Notes: a model not told the origin generated them from the sequence alone. A stretch of 64,000 nt of DNA from Nilaparvata lugens (GCF_014356525.2 NC_052508.1:50199858-50263857); one strand, 5' to 3'; counted from the first letter of the stretch, positions 1-12,137 are shown. Made by a program: numbers and translations.

Positions 1-329
1 AGCGTATAGTGGGCCTACGGTATATGCGATAAAAGCTGAGTATAATAATACTCTCTCAAGAGATTCAAACCCAATAGATTATATGTGTTAGTCTTAAAAT
101 GTGTGCCACACTTGAAGTAGGCAATTGTAGCAATTGTGACGATCATCCGAAAATGAAAACTGGTATGAAAAAGAAACAAACAACTCGGACCTCTCAGGGC
201 CCATTATAATTACACATTTTTCAATTAGGCACAAATGAGAATTACAACAAAATTAATGTATGATAAAAAATTCTGTCAAGGTAGAGTGGTGAAACATTGA
301 ATAGAATAAGAATATACAAAACAATTTAT

Positions 330-520
330 TCATAAATTAAAGTTACAATGTTTCAAGAGTAGATGAGTGCGTAGGGTGGTGCTGCGTTTAGCCCTATAAG
401 GACAGTGTCGGCATTCAAATCGGGGCTCCACTCCACATTCAAACTTCTCATGAATTCTCAAATTCCGTTTCTGTTTGTAACTTTTTCCACATCTGTGGCA
501 AATAAATCTTCCGTACTGGT
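330..520 (-). CDS. lola: lola alternative 3' zinc-finger exon (leftmost)
   Basis: Terminal coding exon that would give one lola isoform its DNA-binding C-terminus in the nucleus. The acceptor is ...GCTATTTTTCAG, then AC CAG TAC (D-Q-Y-G-R-F). Finger 1 is C-HR-C, GKSYKQKRNLRI, H-EKFE-C. Finger 2 is C-RH-C, PYRAKRSTTLRT, H-LLLK-H. The tail is CNFNL and the stop is TGA at 330-332, with an AATAAA poly(A) signal overlapping it on the minus strand. It is the closest sister of the next exon at 1275-1486 (shared KQKR-LRIHEKF). In the conceptual ORF the codons before D-Q-Y are intron. Family identity rests on the C2HC+C2H2 layout and splice phase. Confidence 0.9.
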
Positions 521-1274
521 CTGAAAAATAGCATTCATAAATAAGTAAATTAATTTGTGTTGTACTTGGAACAACACAAACAAGTTTAATTTGGCAGGAA
601 ATATAACTTAATCCAGAGTGATGTAAAATACTCCAGAGGGAAATGTATAAAAGTACCGTTAAAACTATTATTATTATCAGCATCACTGCAAACTGTGACT
701 TAAACTTTATCCAAGGACTCTACTCAATGTAACTGAAATACAAATCGAAGTAGCGTAGTCGGCACGGCACGTGTAATAAACAATGAGTGTAATATACTCC
801 CTGTAAATAAAATAAAATACTCACTTTTTCAAACTGTACACTACATACATATTAATCACTATATTACTGGTCTGGAAACCAGTAATATTGGACAAGGTTC
901 ACATACATGAAACGTGCACTGCATATCAGTAGTCAAGTACCGGTACGGTATGGTCGGTACCTAAAATCATATTTCCATAAGCAAATGTGTATTTTCCCTA
1001 CATTCCAAAAGTTGTTTTTTATTTCAAGAGGAGGACCCGAGATATTACTCATAGAGAAGCTTATGGTCTGCTTCAGTACTGCTTAATTGATTGTTTTTTA
1101 TTCACATATTAATATTTGTTTAACGTTGTTCAAGATCTGGTAGATTAAGCATGAACATTTCAATATTAAAATTGTATTATTGATCCCTGTTCAACCTTCA
1201 TGAATCCCTGAGAGGAAAAGTGAAACTAAATAAAACAATGACAAGATAAATTTAATTAAAGACAACAATGAATA
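521..1274. other. intron/spacer, nothing recognised
   Basis: AT-rich sequence between two finger exons. It begins (minus-strand sense) with the 3' flank of the exon at 1275-1486 and ends at the acceptor of the exon at 330-520. I see no coding, RNA or transposon signature beyond short AT runs. Confidence 0.5.
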
Positions 1275-1486
1275 TTAACAATATGAAAACATTACAGGAT
1301 AGTAAAAGTAGACATGCTTGGCTCCAATGTGGTATTTAAGGTGAAGTTTTCGTTTAGCCCTGTAAGGACAGTGTGGACAATGAAATTGCGGCTCCACCCC
1401 ACAGTCAAACTTCTCATGAATTCTCAAATCGCGTTTCTGTTTGTAACTCTTTCCACACCTTAGGCAAATAAATCTTCCATACTCGT
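1275..1486 (-). CDS. lola: lola alternative 3' zinc-finger exon, ATG-less frame
   Basis: The frame enters at ...TATTTTTCAG, AC GAG TAT (D-E-Y-G-R-F). Finger 1 is C-LR-C, GKSYKQKRDLRI, H-EKFD-C. The linker is GVEPQF. Finger 2 is C-PH-C, PYRAKRKLHLKY, H-IGAK-H. It ends with an unusually hydrophobic 12-residue tail, VYFYYPVMFSYC, and TAA at 1275-1277. No in-frame ATG precedes the fingers, so it is only visible as a spliced exon. It is a tandem duplicate of the 330-520 exon: finger 1 is nearly identical while the finger 2 helix differs. All eight zinc ligands are present. Confidence 0.88.
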
Positions 1487-2125
1487 CTGAAAAATATTGG
1501 AATATTACATTCGTAAATCATTCAACAAATTACGTTTATAATATTAGTCTATTACTGTAATTAGAATACAAATTAAAATAGTATTTATATTAATCATATA
1601 GTAAGGAATGTCTGAAGGTTAGAAGAAGCGGAGTATGAATTATTTCCTGGAATGAATTTATAGCCAAATACAAGAAATATTTTTACAAATGAAAAGAATC
1701 ATTAAAATACAATATTTTTCTTGGCGTTACTGGACAAAGAAGCCTTGAGCTCCAGCCACGAGTTATAAATATAGGAAATAGGTACATTTTTTAATATAAT
1801 AACAGCAGTAGTACAAATAAAACAATTCTGTTGATGAATGATAATCTAAGGATGTTGAATTTCATGAATAATCCAAGTACTTGATAAACAAAATTTAAGA
1901 GATTAAATATGAAAAATATGACATTCAGAATAGTTAGCCTCTAAGATAAAAATGAAGTTATTTCGCAACACACGTTAACGTTAGAGGAGAAGATCAATGA
2001 TAAACGATTGTAAGAAATTTTATTTAAAAACATTTTTTGTGTTTTGTGATTAAAGTCCTGGTGGGGATAATGATTCTACAACCAGTTAAAAATAAGTTAA
2101 AAATCTGGTGTGGCGCACTCACACA

Positions 2126-2767
2126 ACTTTCCTTGCCGTTAGGAAAAAAGATCACCTGACGCTAGTGTTCCCGCGCATCTCAAGTCTACTATTCAAAGAT
2201 CTCAACCAGCTGTTGACTGGACAATAACGCTGAAGACACACGAAGTCTGCTATCTCTTCATAGTGAATGAATCAATAGAATCAACAGTTGCCAACAGTTT
2301 GCAATTGGATAATCACATTTTCTCAAATTTCGAGCTTATTTTCAATTGTAGGTGAAAATGTTACTGAACATTAATTTTAGAGATTTTCATGCTCAATCTT
2401 TTCCACTTGAAATTTCTTGTTTCAATTGTATCTGAAGCCTGATAATCGTGAATCTAAAATCAAATTTTGCATAGATGGGGCGGAGCTTCTGGAATTTTTA
2501 CAGATATGGGACTAGTGACAGTTGATAGAGCTTATCAATGACTATTTTAGGTATGAATTTGATCAAAATTGTTGGAGCCGTTTTCGAGAAAATCGCGAAA
2601 AACTCTTTTTTTGACAACATTTTTGCCATTTTAGCCGCCATCTTGAATTGCATCCGATTGAAATTGTTCGTGTCGGATCCTTATATTGTAAGGACCTTAA
2701 GTTCCAAATTTCAAGTCATTCCGTTAATTAGGAGATGAGATATCGTGTACACAGACGCACATACACT

Positions 2768-2803
<36 letters not shown>

Positions 2804-2937
2804 ACAGACAAATACCCAAAAACAACTTTTTTGGACTCAGGGGACCTTGAAACGTATAGAAATTTATATTTTGAGGTATCTTAATTTTTTTCGGAAAGCA
2901 ATACTTTCCTTACCTGTGGTAATAGAGCAAGGAAAGT
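2126..2937. repeat. interspersed repeat with 11-bp terminal inverted repeats
   Basis: The ends are ACTTTCCTTGC (2126) and GCAAGGAAAGT (to 2937), a perfect 11-bp inverted pair. The interior holds a (CA)n microsatellite at about 2760-2803 and a short open stretch that looks like a relic of a repeat-borne reading frame. I cannot assign it to a superfamily, and no target duplication was obvious. Confidence 0.55.
2760..2803. repeat. (CA)n microsatellite
   Basis: A nearly uninterrupted CA dinucleotide run of about 40 bases inside the larger repeat at 2126-2937. Confidence 0.85.
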
Positions 2938-3525
2938 AAAAATAGTTCTATGTTGATTTAGTGTATTTTTCCAAAAAAACAAATATATAGTAGCATAATG
3001 TAGTTCAGTATTCATTGAACTTGACTTACATTCTTGCAAACTTTACACACAGTTTCTTCCGTTCAATAATACGAAAACAAACGTTAGTCTTTACAAACAT
3101 CTCAATTTCATGAATTTGATGAAAATAATAAATAGTTAACAATTGAGGTTTCAAAATGTTTAATGTGCGTTAACATTACTTTATCTCAACTGAAATTCCA
3201 AGACTATAAAATCAAAGAAATGGAAAATATTGATCTAGCATTCGGTATTTCAATTAGTGCAGTAAGTAGCTCAATGTTTTTCAATAGTAGCATTAATAGT
3301 AGTTTGAAAAAAAACATCAATCAGCAATGTTTTACTACATACATTCTCAAAAAGCAATCAAACAACTGAACAATAAACGAGAATGAAATTATTTGATTTG
3401 AAAACAATAATCTTAGTGAGATTCACTTCGAATTGTTAGCATTCATTTATAAAAGTACTTAACATCTCTGCTTCCCATTCAAACAATGCTAACGGTTTGT
3501 AGTGAATAATTAAAAAAAAAAAAAT

Positions 3526-3779
3526 GGAGTGGCCGTAGTCGAGTGGATTAGATGCTGGCTTTGTATTCCAAAGGCCCGGGTTCGAATCCCAGCCCGGGCA
3601 ATATATTTTTCTCGGGCCACTCCCGTGTTTCGGATGGACACGTTAAGACGTCGGTCCCGGCTGCCTAAAAAACAGTCGTTAGGTCATGTCAGAGGCCCTG
3701 AAATTAATCAGTTGCGACCTTGAAAACTCTGACACCAGACCTGAGCCAGCCAGGTCACTCGATATTATTATTATTATTA
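3526..3779 (+). mobile_element. tRNA-derived SINE
   Basis: The head resembles a tRNA gene: an A-box-like GTGGCCGTAGTCGAGTGG and a B-box GGGTTCGAATCCC near 3580. A non-tRNA body follows (about 3610-3760), then a 3' (ATT)n tail at about 3763-3779. Because the body and the simple-repeat tail follow directly, this is a SINE and not a functional tRNA gene. A shortened relative lies at 11843-11919. It sits in the intron upstream of the exon at 3901-4088. Confidence 0.8.
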
Positions 3780-3900
3780 CAAAAATAACTGAATAACTAA
3801 TAGTCCACTAAAGAAACTAACATAAATTCGTAATGTTTATAAATGTATTGCATTTTTATATTGAATACCGTAGTATTACGGTAGGTATTACTGTATACAT

Positions 3901-4088
3901 CTAAAGAAAGTGCTTCAAAGCGACATGAGTTCGAAGAGTGGTGTTGCGCTTGGCCCGATAGGGACAGTGTGGACATTGAAACTGTGGCTCCAGGCCACAT
4001 TCGTATTTCAGATGGAATTTCAGAGTACTTTTCTGATTGTAGATACGACCACATTTGTAACAAGTGTTCGAGTTCCCTCCATCCTTTT
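3901..4088 (-). CDS. lola: lola alternative 3' zinc-finger exon, short tail
   Basis: The acceptor ...TTTTTTTGCAG is followed by AA AAG GAT, giving Glu instead of the usual Asp at the junction (E-K-D-G-G-N). Finger 1 is C-YK-C, GRIYNQKSTLKF, H-LKYE-C. The linker is GLEPQF. Finger 2 is C-PH-C, PYRAKRNTTLRT, H-VALK-H. The protein ends two residues later (FL, TAG). The finger 2 helix shares TTLRT with the 330-520 exon, suggesting common descent within the left-hand group. A plus-strand open frame over the same bases is a shadow. Confidence 0.9.
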
Positions 4089-4395
4089 CTGCAAAAAAAG
4101 TCAAATTCATTAATTCAGTCATCAGACAGCCGAAATTTTCTTGTCACATTTCAACAGTTCAATAATGTCTATATAAGCTTTCCAATCAACCATGGTCCAC
4201 ATTACATTTGAGTTGACAAAGAATTTACCATAAGAAAAAACAATTTAGCATCGAAAATAAAATTGTAGAAAACTGCAAACAAAAATATGATGGAATAGGT
4301 GTTGGAGATCAATAAACTCAAAAATACCATAAGAAGAGTATACATTTTGATGAATTACAGTGAAAAATGAGATTCGTTTTCGAACTATTCATCAC

Positions 4396-4574
4396 TACGA
4401 TACTACAGTCAAGTTTTTTGAATTAGTTATTAAAACTAGTACTCACTTGTGAAGTCCTTTCAGATTTTTAAATCCATTTTCAACACTCAATGAATCCTCA
4501 AAAAATCCGAAAGCACTCTGCACGTGAGTACTATTTTTTATAACTTTTATTCAAAAAAATTGACTGTAGTGTTT
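4396..4574. mobile_element. foldback MITE, family shared with 44394-44557
   Basis: Inverted arms start with a form of CACTACAGTCAAG and read into ...GAATTAGTTATTAAAACTAGTA on one side and the complement on the other. The central loop contains CCGAAAGCACTC. A second copy with cleaner arms lies 40 kb away at 44394-44557, showing this is a family and not a local accident. Confidence 0.75.
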
Positions 4575-4957
4575 TTGTGAAAAAACTAATTATTTACTAG
4601 CAGTTCGTCATGGAATGTGAAATAGATGAGTAAAAAATGAAATTTACAAACAAATAGAAACAAATTTATTTGATGGTTGTAAAAACATAAAGTATAACTA
4701 TGAAAAAAATCAATTTGAAAACATAGAAAAATAAATTAAATTTAAACTGTAAATAACTAAAAGGATGAAACTAAAGAAAATAGACAAATATATTCAATTG
4801 GTGCTTTCACAGAAATTGGAGTAGGTTATAAACACTATGAAACTACGAAAAAATATATTCAACTTTGTATAAAAAACTCCCTAACAACCAATAAATAAAA
4901 CAATATTTGTACAGTTCAGAAACGAGTGACAATGCTCTTTTGAATTGATGAGCAGTC

Positions 4958-5172
4958 TCAGTCAAATACTCGATTGGATTGATGCGCAGTATGATGCTTG
5001 GAGACGATGTGATACTGGAGGTGCACCTTCTGCTTGGCACTGTAGGGACAGTGAGGACACTTGAACTGTGGCGCCACACCACACTGGTACTTGAGGTGAG
5101 CCATCAGGCTGCTCCTCAGCTTGTACTTCTTGCCACACTTGAAGCATGTCGGTCTTTCATCACACCAATTAT
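4958..5172 (-). CDS. lola: lola alternative 3' zinc-finger exon, GC-rich
   Basis: The acceptor is ...CTATTTGTAG, then AT AAT TGG (D-N-W-C-D-E-R-P). Finger 1 is C-FK-C, GKKYKLRSSLMA, H-LKYQ-C. The linker is GVAPQF, where most others have GxEPQF. Finger 2 is C-PH-C, PYSAKQKVHLQY, H-IVSK-H, followed by the tail HTAHQSNRVFD and TGA. GC content is clearly higher than in flanking introns and in most other exons of the array, and there is no in-frame ATG start. The finger 2 KQKVHL and IVSKH are shared with the exon at 9238-9467, its nearest relative. This looks like an old, constrained exon. Confidence 0.88.
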
Positions 5173-6760
5173 CTACAAATAGAGCAGATCAGCCACAAAT
5201 TCAACAAGTGATGAAGAAATGAGGAAGAACTACTAGCAATTGTTGAGCATTTGATAAGCAATGTTTTGAAAAATAGAGGAGCAGCTAGCTATTACATTGA
5301 GCAGATCAATAAGTAATGCTTTACACAGAATGATTCTATTCTGTTTTAATAAAGCAAGGAATTGAAAAAGTGATAAAAATATAGAGCAACTATCAATTCA
5401 ATAAGTAAAGTTTTCACTGCTCTCATTCTGTTTACAAAAATTTAGAAATATGAAGCAGGCTGAAACATGGAAGATAAACGACTATCGTAATGAATTGAGA
5501 AAAATAATAAGTGGTTTTTTCATAGAATTAACTGTACTGTAATCAAACCAGCTAAGAGTTGAGTAAGTTAGTGCTAAGAAGTATATAGAGTACGAAAAAC
5601 CACTAGCCATTGAGCAATTTCAGAGTATTGTTTTTTCAAAATTTACTCTGTAAAAGTAAGGAATTCAGAGCAAAGAAGACTATTATAATAATCAATATTT
5701 TCAACTACGATTTCTGTTTTCTATATAGCAAGGAATTAATTACGGGTTTAAAATTTGTCAATTATTTATAGTTTATAAAATCGAGGGAAAATGTTATTGT
5801 GGAATTGAAGATGTTGTGGATTCACTCCACTGATTTTGTTTGTGCCATGTGTTTTATGTCAATATTTCATAATTAGTATTATTAACCCTCACCAAATATC
5901 TCCGTCACCAATATAATGTTACTTCAGAGATGGGTTTAAAATAAATTTGAAAAATAACTGGAAATTAATTGTTTAGATTTTTTCGTCAAATTAAAAAGAT
6001 TATACAAAAATAAATCCTCATTAAACACATATATACAATAAATGAATACATATAAATGCGATACAAGTAGGATTGTTGCTCTTCAAGTAATCTTATTGGT
6101 TGTGCATAACATACAACCACCAATCCAGCACAGTATCACCGACACCAGAAATTTATTTTTAAGCAGTGTTCAAGTTTTCTTTAGAAATAGTAGGATGAGA
6201 GCAGTTGATACGAAAATGATCGATTCAAGTTATTGAAGAGATGATAAAAACACCACTGATGGATAAGGAATGATAGCTTATCATTATCATATGAAATTCA
6301 TAGAGACTATATACGTACCATACTTATATTCATAAATACAGCGAGATTAACAACCTTGAGACCAATTAAGGATTATATTTTAAATTTCAACCAGATTTTT
6401 CTTATTTTTATTTTAAAATACAGCTTCCTGAACTCAGCATTTTCAAGTTTTTTTTTCATACTACCTGAATACTATCATATTCTTCACCTACCGTAATTAA
6501 TTCCAAGTGAATTTATTCTCCCTTATCCCAATGGTTTATTATCCAAAAATAAGGTTGTGAACTTGGAAAAATTACGAATATTAGTTATTGGTTGGAAAAT
6601 GTAATGTAATCAATCCAATGTGATGTATAAAAAAACAATTATAGCCTAGTACCATGGCTTACTTTAGATAAGTAATAAGTAACACCTCTATCTATAGTAT
6701 GCTGTGATAGTACTCTTTATTGATAAAATTATAACTGAACATTAAAATTTACAAACCTAA
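5173..6760. other. intron, nothing recognised
   Basis: AT-rich intronic sequence upstream of the exon at 4958-5172. Short open frames such as the one near 6042-6236 show no domain, codon bias or flanking splice signals that I trust. Confidence 0.45.
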
Positions 6761-6945
6761 GCTGCGATTACACCAAAGTTATTAACAAAATATTAATAAC
6801 TTAATCCTTATAGATTCTATTAGATTGAACGGAACTTGACAAACACATATGTTCATCATGTGTATGATAAGTTATGTTCAATCTAATAGAATCTATAAGG
6901 ATTAAGTTATTAAAATTTTGTTAATAAATTTAGTGTAAACGCAGC
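6761..6945. mobile_element. palindromic MITE
   Basis: Near-perfect foldback. The left arm starts GCTGCGATTACACC and continues through AACTTAATCCTTATAG. The right arm is its complement, ending GTGTAAACGCAGC. The arms are about 75 bp with a small loop containing TGTTCATCATGTGTATGA. No coding capacity. Confidence 0.82.
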
Positions 6946-7341
6946 ATAAGTGTGATATAGTTTCTGGTTCACTACTAGACTAAATATTATTCAATATTAT
7001 TACTAGAGTAAAATAGACAATTATTGTCTATTCTTCACGGAATGTGGAATCCTATTATTTTTATCATAAAAATGTTTTACATTAAGAATTTGCTAAAATA
7101 ACACAATAATAGATCGATAACCTGAAATAATTTCTATAATTTGACTTGTTCACTTACATGAAAATTCATCTTTACCAAATTGAGTCAGTAGTACGGGTTT
7201 ACAAGATAAAATAATTATGTGGGATGGAAAAATTTTCAGAATAAAAATTTCTACAAATTTTTCCGAAACAACAACTGCTGAATAACCCGGAAATCTACCT
7301 GAAATTAGACGGGAAATAGCAGATAATAGAATTTAGGAAAC

Positions 7342-7538
7342 CTAAATAAAGTGTTTTAGAACTAAATGACGTTGAATATGAGTTTTCTGTTTGGCGCGAT
7401 AAGGACATTTGGGGCACTGGAATTGAGGTTCCATTCCACATTCGTACTTCTGGTGCCTTATGAGTGCTCCTTTCATTTTATAGCTCCTTCCACAGTTGCA
7501 GCACACATATCTTCCTCTGATTAAAGCTGACGATTGAT
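7342..7538 (-). CDS. lola: lola alternative 3' zinc-finger exon, KGAL group
   Basis: The acceptor is ...GAATGTTTCAG, then AT CAA TCG (D-Q-S-S-A-L-I-R-G-R-Y). Finger 1 is C-CN-C, GRSYKMKGALIR, H-QKYE-C, with an extra cysteine between the first ligand pair. The linker is GMEPQF. Finger 2 is C-PK-C, PYRAKQKTHIQR, H-LVLK-H. The tail is FI with stop TAG. The K(L/M)KGAL helix start groups it with the exons at 16184, 17867 and 20771 and the dead copy at 19039. Confidence 0.9.
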
Positions 7539-9237
7539 CTGAAACATTCAAATGGTTGATCGTCATTGGTTACAGTTTTTTCGGGATTTTCTTTAGGTCT
7601 ACATACCTACCATCACAATTTACTTTATGATTCAGTAGTAGGATATCTGAAATGGTATTTTCACTCGATCCATTCCAAACATACAGAACGAGCTAAAAAT
7701 ATAAAATAATGCAACATATCTTAGGCTATATTATTGAATTATTTTCATAAAGATAGGCATACTTTCTTATGCCAGTTCTTTATTGTATAAAATAGTGCCC
7801 TTATGTCTGTTTTTATGTACACTATAATTTTTTATTTAGCTTATGTATATGTATATCCCCCTTCTTACATCCTTACATGGTATATGTATTAGGGCCAAGA
7901 AACTTCACTCTGACAACAATAGCCAACGACACTATTTTTATTTAATCAGGACGAGTTTGAAGGAAGTCACTCCCATTTTCAGCGTGTAAGAAATATATGC
8001 GACAATGAATGTTCTGGAAGTAATTCATGTCTCTGATCATCTGGGGAGTACCTTTTGGATTATCTAATAGCCTCAGCTTTAGGTACCGTAACTGTAGATT
8101 ATGTTCAGTGTTTTGAAAAGCGCATAGAAAAATACAAAATGTAGGTTCTGTTGTAAGCTGTGCAAGTTATTTACAGAAATCGAATATTCATTCATTCATT
8201 TATTCAACATGAGTAATAATTATAGTTTTGAAGTATATTTTAAATGCCTTTTTGAAAATAAACATACTTTTTGCAGAAATAAGGATGAACAGTAACAGTC
8301 AAGTACTATAAATAATCTGTGAAAAATATTGATAAATGAGCTTATAAAAGTAGTTCTAGTTCTAGGTGCTGAATAAAAATAGATTTGAAACAATTTTAAT
8401 TTTAGATAATGTAACAAAGTTTTGATTGAACTGTAATAACAGTGTGCCGTACTATATCGAGGTTCCTCTGATATTATGAAATACCCATAAAGGATACTTG
8501 TCGTATCTACTATACTAATCATAAATAATAAATATACTAAGTAAATAAATCTGTAATCACGAGAACTATAAGAGATCATACAATTTTTATTTTTAATTCA
8601 ACTCTGTCAGTCTCTAATGACAGATAGAGTAGGTTCATACTAATACAGGCAAAACTTTTACAAGAGAATAGAAATATTGTTACAATGAGAACTGAGACAG
8701 TTAGGCTATATTGTTTTATAAAAAATGCTTACTAGATGACTCAATCTACATGCTTTTTATCATCTCATGAAACATACATTTTTCAAAACAGATTTTTAAC
8801 GAGATTCTATATATATACATACTAGGACAATCTAAATACTTGGAACAGTAAATTAATTCTGTATAATCTTAATGATCTTAAAGCTAATAAAAATAATACT
8901 TGGAAATTAAATTTGAGAAATAGATACATAACCTCTTCAATTTCAATTCTCTCAATTTCATGGGAATGAATAAGTTTTCTTATATACGACGAACTTTGAA
9001 AAGATTATCACAAACGTATTTTAAATGTTTCTAAGGTATTAACATTTTAAATTTCCAGAACTAAACATGAATATACCAATTCTTTCACCTATTTTCCGCC
9101 CTACAATATACTACTTCTCAAAATCTGATCATTAAGTTTACAATGTTTATTTTTATTTTATTTCATCTTAATTTTTTTGTGCAGAAATATAACTTTATTT
9201 TATTCTATTATTCCATAAGAGGTGATTTTGATATAGG
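7539..9237. other. intron, nothing recognised
   Basis: A 1.7-kb AT-rich gap. The longest open frame (8220-8579, minus) has low-complexity hydrophobic composition, no splice support and no recognisable domain. I treat it as chance. Confidence 0.45.
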
Positions 9238-9467
9238 CTAGATTTTTTCGAGGTGTTGAAGATTAAAGACCCCAGAATGTTTAGAGACAATGTGGACTTT
9301 AAGGTGAACCTTCTGCTTGGCACGATGTGGACAGTAGGGACACTTGAACTGCGGCTCCTTGCCGCACTCGAACCGCTGATGTTTGGTGAGGCTTCCCCTC
9401 TCCTTGTAGCTTTTGCCACATTGTAAACACACCAGCCTACCGGCCACTGATTCCGTGAGTCCTGGAC
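9238..9467 (-). CDS. lola: lola alternative 3' zinc-finger exon, Gly junction
   Basis: The acceptor ...TATTCTGCGCAG is followed by GT CCA GGA CTC, so the junction codon is G|GT (Gly) and the exon starts G-P-G-L-T-E-S-V-A-G-R-L-V. Finger 1 is C-LQ-C, GKSYKERGSLTK, H-QRFE-C. The linker is GKEPQF. Finger 2 is C-PY-C, PHRAKQKVHLKV, H-IVSK-H, with the tail SGVFNLQHLEKI. GC-rich like the 4958-5172 exon, and related to it in finger 2. The true upstream limit is the acceptor, not any internal start codon. Confidence 0.9.
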
Positions 9468-10467
9468 CTGCGCAGAATACAAAAACATAACAGTAATTTA
9501 TTATGACGATGCAAAACTTTACAAAAACATCTAGTATTACGATTTGGAAATTACTTCATGCAAATGAATACATTTTCCAAAACAAATTATTAGCTTGAAA
9601 TTGCTTCATGCAACCACAAATGATGATGATACATTTTGGTAGGATTTTAAAATCATAGTACGGTAGGCCTACATGTAGTGGGATTCACCGCGTTATTATA
9701 AAGTCAGCACCTCATTAACATTGGTTTGCTATATCCGTCTGTCATTAGACAAAACAGATAGCTCTAACTTTTTCTACCTCCGTTCTGACATGCCAAATGA
9801 AAATCCAAAATATCAATTATTAAAATTTATTTAATCAATTTCAAATATATTTCCTTGACGAATGAAATATATTTGAGATTGATTTTATCATTATTGACAT
9901 TCAATTGAATCTAATGTAAATGGAGGTTTTAAACAGCAGAGAATCGGCAACTCTCCTTAGTCCTATATATAATAACGTCTATTCCGACTTAATAACGCGA
10001 ATCTCTCACTATGGTTTTTTAGAAAGTACAATAATAATTAATTGATAATTATTCATTCTTGGGTTTGAACGATTCAGTCTTATTTAAACAATCTTTCTTT
10101 TATTTATTCATCCTGTCAAGGAGAAGTTTCTTGACTTTCCTGGAAAAATTATATTTTTAGAGAATAAAAATGAACAATTCATCGTTTTACATACCCAGCT
10201 GACAATTTTAGTTTCATTCATTTGTCTCTTCATGGAGGAGTTATGCAACTTTCCTGAAACAATTTTAAGGTTGATTCACATGATTAATTGGAATATTCTT
10301 CTTGGTTCTGGTTGGGAAAATACTGAACAATTTTTGGGATGGGTATTCAAATTTACTGTTTTAGGAAGTAAAAAAATTGTAAGCTTCGTAAACGTGAAAG
10401 TATTTTAATCAGCTTTGTTTTCCAATAATGCAGTCATACTATTAAATTTGAACATAAAACCTATTTC

Positions 10468-10525
10468 ATTTTAAAACGCTCTTGCCTCTTCTTGTGGAAC
10501 AGCTCCTTGTATTTTTTCTCTGAAA
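10468..10525 (-). other. possible tiny terminal exon (basic tail)
   Basis: On the minus strand a good 3' splice site (...TATTTGATTTCAG) is followed by AG AAA AAA TAC, giving in the lola phase E-K-K-Y-K-E-L-F-H-K-K-R-Q-E-R-F-K-M-K and then TAG. The stretch is lysine/arginine-rich and compositionally unlike the surrounding intron. It has no zinc finger. It could be an extra 3' end for lola or for the DUF4806 unit just upstream, or chance. The evidence is only the acceptor, the phase and the composition. Confidence 0.22.
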
Positions 10526-11842
10526 TCAAATAGATAATTCTACTTTCTAATACCATAAAAAATTCTTCTAGAACTTTTTTCCAACAGACAGGTAGACCTC
10601 AAATACACTCATAGCAGCAAACTTGCATACCGTAGTCCTACTCTAAAAAATTTCCAAGTATAAGTTTTTAATTATTCTAGTCACTAAAATTGTTTTAAAG
10701 TAAATTCTTTGACTTGCCATTGACAAATAAGAAAACTGTGAAGCATTACTTATCACCAATGAATAAAATGGCAAGAAAAAAACAGGTTTGCTGCCACAAG
10801 ATCCACATAAACCAAGCATAACAAAGAGATTATTCAGATTTAGCCACATACCGTATAGCCTATCGGTACCAATGATGACCAATAAAATGATGCATTGGAG
10901 AGAGATATATACATTTTTATTTTTTTTAGAAAAATATAGCTTTTTATAACTCATTAAAAGGCAATGATCCACTGTTATATTTGCCCATTTTAATATCTCA
11001 ACAGATACGAGCGACCCTTGAATAGTTCTTTATCACTTGTAATTGTAAATGTGTGTTTTATGAAATCAAATACTTACCGTACCTACTTTTAAACCATTTC
11101 AAAAAACATAAATATGAAGAATTTGAGGTAAAACGCACTCTCCAAAATACAATAAGTCGTCATGTACAAAATTATCAAAATTCTATGGAAATATATGCAG
11201 TCTTGTGCGTTTTGTAGAATAAGCCCATAATAATAACCCCAAATCTAACCATCATTATCAGAGTCATTACCTACCGTACAGTTATTAGAATTCATAGACA
11301 AACATACACATTCAAATGATTGATGTTCTAGGCATCTGTGTGGCGCAGAATATCATGGTCACGGGCTCAGGTCTTTTAATGCGAGCTAAGGTAACTTAAT
11401 ACTTTAATATGAGTCTGTTTGAGAAATTAGAACTCTAAAAAACTCTTCAATAACTAATGGAGTATTCAAAGAGCCCTAAACTAAACCAGAGCCTTGAACT
11501 CTTCAAACACTTATATAGAGCCCTAAATTCACACAAAATAAACATTCACTGTCAGTATGCACTCAAGATGGTAACAGTATAAACTAAATAAACAATGCTG
11601 AAATCTGTGCTAACAGATACCACTATATGTAAGGGCAATTGTGGATCTTACGGGAAGGCCAGAGGGGCGCCAATCAATCATTTCAAATTATTTATTCCTC
11701 TTACACAAAAAATCCAGGGTAAATAAGTAAATATGTAAAACCTCTTCTGACAATTGATTTTAATAACAATAGACTATTATTTTAAAATGACATGTAACCA
11801 GTCTGCCTTTTGTAGGCTGAGCCCGGGAAACAACGGTTCAAG

Positions 11843-11919
11843 TGGCCGTAGTCGAGTGTATCAGATGCTGGCTTTACGATTCAGAGGCCTGCCAGGTAAC
11901 TCGATATTATTATTATTAT
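11843..11919 (+). mobile_element. internally deleted tRNA-SINE with 11-bp target duplication
   Basis: The sequence matches the head (TGGCCGTAGTCGAGTG...GATGCTGGCTTTA) and the tail (CAGGT-ACTCGATATTATTATT) of the SINE at 3526-3779, but the middle including the B-box is missing. It is bounded by perfect 11-bp direct repeats AACGGTTCAAG (11832-11842 and 11920-11930), the mark of retrotransposition. Confidence 0.85.
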
Positions 11920-12137
11920 AACGGTTCAAGATCGAGTAAGGTACTTCTGAAATTATTTTCCATTTTATGCCATTGAAAAAAGTTTGATCAAAATAAGTCT
12001 TAAATTAGACAATTTTAAATAAGTCAAATCGATAGGTCAGTAGGACTGGTATCCGTGAATGGAGTCGTGCGATTTGAGTCGCGCTAGTGTGAATAGTGAC
12101 TAGAAAATCGTTAATGACAGTTAGTCATAGTAATTAT

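Larger units (their letters stand above)
9468..12137. other. intron with a SINE and one exon-like stretch
   Basis: Mostly featureless AT-rich DNA. Exceptions annotated separately are an exon-like stretch at about 10468-10525 and a deleted SINE at 11843-11919. An open frame at 10643-10972 (minus) has no domain or splice signals. Confidence 0.4.

Noticed and set aside
2745..2939. His/Thr-rich plus-strand frame
   Set aside because: It is produced by the (CA)n microsatellite inside a repeat.
3527..3600. Functional tRNA gene on the plus strand
   Set aside because: A-box and B-box are present, but the sequence continues into a conserved SINE body with an ATT tail and has a shortened relative at 11843-11919.
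8220..8579. 119-codon minus-strand frame
   Set aside because: Composition follows the AT-rich background, there is no recognisable domain and no splice sites at meaningful positions.
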